From Candidatus Sulfotelmatobacter sp. (GTDB lineage Bacteria; Eisenbacteria; RBG-16-71-46): 51,565 bases of DNA. The notes beneath the pieces were generated by a model, which was not told the origin of the DNA, did no database searches, and was given only the letters and a program-made list of their open reading frames with translations. Numbering within the stretch: the stretch's first letter is position 1; every line of letters begins with the position of its first letter. Of the stretch, positions 49,769 to 51,565 are shown piece by piece. The position numbers were made by a program, and so were the translations under genes. The stretch is taken from positions 1-51,565 of the forward strand of contig DATKAB010000095.1 of assembly GCA_035498555.1 (NCBI GenBank), written 5' to 3'.

Positions 49769-51241
49769 CTAATCCCGCGTCCGTTGCTCCGCCGAGTCCG
49801 CGTCCTGGTCCGCGCGAGGATCGCGCCCGACTGCGAACCCGGCCGTCCACACTCGAAGCCGCCACACGGCGAGCGCGTACACCGCCACGATCCCGAGGCG
49901 GATCACGGTGCCCGTCGTTCCCGGCGGGGAGAACCGCTGGCCCACGACTCCGGCCGCCAGCGCACCCAGCCCGAGCGCCGCCAATCGCCATCCGCGATAG
50001 GGAAGCGGATGCACGCGCTGGGACACGGCGTAGGTCACGACCGCGGACGCGAAGTACGCCGCGAACGTGGCCGCTGCCGCTCCCGGCGGACCCAGCCTTG
50101 GCGTGAGCAGCCACTGCCCGCCGATCGACACCAGCGCCGCGCTCGCCCCGCTCAAGTTCAGCCAGGGTGTCGCGAGCGCGATGCCGATGCCGATCGATGC
50201 GATAGTGTAGGCACCCTGCGCGACCGCCGCAAAGGCGAGCCACAGTGCGGGCGCCGCGGCCGAGCGATACGCGGGCGGAACGAGCACCGCGAGGACGTTG
50301 GGCGCGAGCAACCCGACCAGCAGCGCCGCCCCGCTCGCCGCCGCCACGTAGATCGCGAAGAACTTGGCAAACATGCGCGGCGATTCGGGGTGGTGCGCGC
50401 GCGAGTAGGCGAACGGCGCGTAGGCGAGCTGGAATCCCGCCACTCCCATCGACACCACCGAGAGGAACTTGGCGGCGATTCCATAGATTGCCACTTCGTC
50501 GAGCGTTCGAGTGCGCTGGAGCACGAACCGATCAAACGAGGCAACCAGACCGAAGAAGAAGATCGCCGGCACGGCCGGCAAGCCATAGGTCAGCATGCGT
50601 CGCAGCACCGGCCGGTCGAACACCGGCCGGAGCGAGTGCCGCGCCAGAACCAGCGCCAGAGCCGCGCTGCAGGCATCCCCGATCGCTTTGCCATACAGCA
50701 CACCGATCACGCCCCGGTGCTGGACCACCACGAACAGGAACGACATGCCGAACACCAGCGTGACGTTAACGAAGTTAAGGATCACGAATTTGATCGGCTG
50801 AATCGTGACGCGCAGGACGTCGTTGCCGAACAGGACGATCAGCGTGAAGGGCAGCGTCGCCGCCGAGACCATCACGTACTTGCGGTAGGCGGCGCCCCCC
50901 ATGAACTGGGTGGCGAGCGGACCGGCCAGGGATGCGATCACCAGCGCCACCGCCACCGAGGTCACGATGCGGAAGACCAGCGACGTCGACGCCATACGGA
51001 TACGCGCTGCGCGATCGGGCTCGTGATAGAAGAAGCGGGCCAGCGCTCCATCGAGCCCCATCACCAGCACCAGGATCGCGGTCTGCGAATACGCGAATGC
51101 CAGCTCCGAGATCGCGTATTCGCCGGGGCGAAGAACGCGCGTCAGGATTGGAACCATCAGCAGGTTGACGGCGCGGTTGCCGACCTGGCCGAGCCCGTAG
51201 ATCAGCGAGTCGCCGCTCAGCTTCTTCAGCGCTTCACGCAT
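49769..51241 (-). CDS. Wzx-like polysaccharide flippase (MATE/MVF superfamily)
   Basis: This is a 490-residue membrane protein with about 14 TM helices. It starts REALKKLSGDSLIYGLGQVG, the typical N-terminus of Polysacc_synt (Wzx) proteins, with LLMVPILTRVLRPGEYAISE closely following. Flippases of this kind move undecaprenyl-linked repeat units to the periplasmic face. It is followed at 21 nt by asnB. No wzy polymerase or wzz chain-length gene is obvious in the visible part of the locus, though the right window edge cuts it. The sugar is unknown. Confidence 0.92.
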   Translation of the reverse strand: MREALKKLSGDSLIYGLGQVGNRAVNLLMVPILTRVLRPGEYAISELAFAYSQTAILVLVMGLDGALARFFYHEPDRAARIRMASTSLVFRIVTSVAVALVIASLAGPLATQFMGGAAYRKYVMVSAATLPFTLIVLFGNDVLRVTIQPIKFVILNFVNVTLVFGMSFLFVVVQHRGVIGVLYGKAIGDACSAALALVLARHSLRPVFDRPVLRRMLTYGLPAVPAIFFFGLVASFDRFVLQRTRTLDEVAIYGIAAKFLSVVSMGVAGFQLAYAPFAYSRAHHPESPRMFAKFFAIYVAAASGAALLVGLLAPNVLAVLVPPAYRSAAAPALWLAFAAVAQGAYTIASIGIGIALATPWLNLSGASAALVSIGGQWLLTPRLGPPGAAAATFAAYFASAVVTYAVSQRVHPLPYRGWRLAALGLGALAAGVVGQRFSPPGTTGTVIRLGIVAVYALAVWRLRVWTAGFAVGRDPRADQDADSAEQRTRD

Positions 51242-51247
51242 GCGCGA

Positions 51248-51538
51248 TCACCTCGGCCGCCCGAACGGGTTCGACTTTCCGCACCAGGGACACACCCAGC
51301 GCTTCGGCCAGGGCCGGGGCGGCTCGACGATGCTGAGTTCGCCGCATTCGCGGCAGACGTTGGTCACGCGACGAAGGCCGGGAAGCGCCTCCGACCCACC
51401 GTGCCCTCCGCTCCCGGTCCGCGCGAGGGTCAGCACGAAGTTGGCGTCGCGCGCGAGATCGACTCCGGTCGCGCGATGGAGCGCCGCGAGCGCGTCGGTG
51501 AAAGGGCCCTGCAGCGACTTGGTGCGGGGGTCGTTCAT
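51248..51538 (-). CDS. Small zinc-ribbon protein, unknown function
   Basis: This is a 96-residue protein. The N-terminal half is helical (GPFTDALAALHRATGVDLAR), and the C-terminal half holds a four-cysteine zinc ribbon with C62-x2-C65 and C83-x2-C86 (VCRECGELSI and RWVCPWCGKSNPFG). The ATG is 27 nt from the window edge and the stop lies 6 nt before the flippase gene, so it is part of the same transcript. I do not recognise the family. Regulatory or protein-protein roles are both possible. Confidence 0.75.
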   Translation of the reverse strand: MNDPRTKSLQGPFTDALAALHRATGVDLARDANFVLTLARTGSGGHGGSEALPGLRRVTNVCRECGELSIVEPPRPWPKRWVCPWCGKSNPFGRPR

Positions 51539-51565
51539 CCACGAAAAGCCGGCCGGTACCAGAGC

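Noticed and set aside
1-51565. CRISPR array, prophage, insertion sequence or transposase
   Set aside because: No regularly spaced direct repeats, no integrase, transposase or phage structural genes, and no cas genes were seen on either strand.

Overview
This is a gene-dense, strongly GC-rich bacterial chromosome segment. I see no rRNA, tRNA, CRISPR array or insertion sequence. The organism looks like a diderm of the FCB/Eisenbacteria-like type. Four things point that way: an MglA-type small GTPase, a secreted Reg_prop protein ending in a FlgD-Ig/T9SS-like domain, a meso-diaminopimelate-type MurE, and CsrA beside a FlgM-like anti-sigma factor. This assignment is an inference from gene content and is not proven by any marker here.

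Left end (1-8.0 kb). A response regulator cut by the window edge and an NtrB-like PAS histidine kinase lie downstream of csrA and a short FlgM-like gene, all on the minus strand. A good match to a sigma-28 (FliA) promoter sits just upstream of csrA, so this looks like the regulatory edge of a flagellar region. Divergent from it is a large PDZ/multi-TM/GAF/PP2C phosphatase. A 125-nt long inverted repeat lies between the two. Then follow a lone trpA, a small secreted protein and an MglA-like GTPase with a very long Pro/Ala tail.

Middle-left (8.4-19 kb). A GT39-type membrane glycosyltransferase comes first. Next is a plus-strand operon of a PatA/LpxL-like acyltransferase, a PimA-like GT4 and an MFS transporter, which suggests glycolipid synthesis. 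After it come a zinc-ribbon protein, recG, rpmB (with a recognisable promoter, a leader hairpin and a TTG start) and a TPR-repeat protein.

Centre (19.0-36.0 kb, minus strand). This is an almost complete division and cell wall (dcw) cluster: mraZ, a STAS-domain gene, rsmH, ftsL, ftsI (with PASTA domains), murE, murF, mraY, murD, ftsW, murG, murC, ftsQ, ftsA, ftsZ. Most junctions overlap by 1-4 nt, which implies translational coupling. The mraZ promoter carries a -35/-10 pair, a 10-nt-period array of MraZ boxes that runs into the mraZ start codon, and two inverted repeats upstream of the -35. The STAS gene between mraZ and rsmH is unusual. murB and ddl are absent from the cluster.

Right end (36.1-51.5 kb, minus strand). 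A cell-surface glycan locus contains a Wzx-like flippase, an AsnB-type amidotransferase, three GT4 glycosyltransferases, a DPM1-like GT2, a YfhO-like membrane protein, a GT-C glycosyltransferase and a FemAB/GNAT-like acyltransferase. A secreted beta-propeller protein is embedded among them, and a small zinc-ribbon protein leads the set. The genes are tightly packed and probably co-transcribed.
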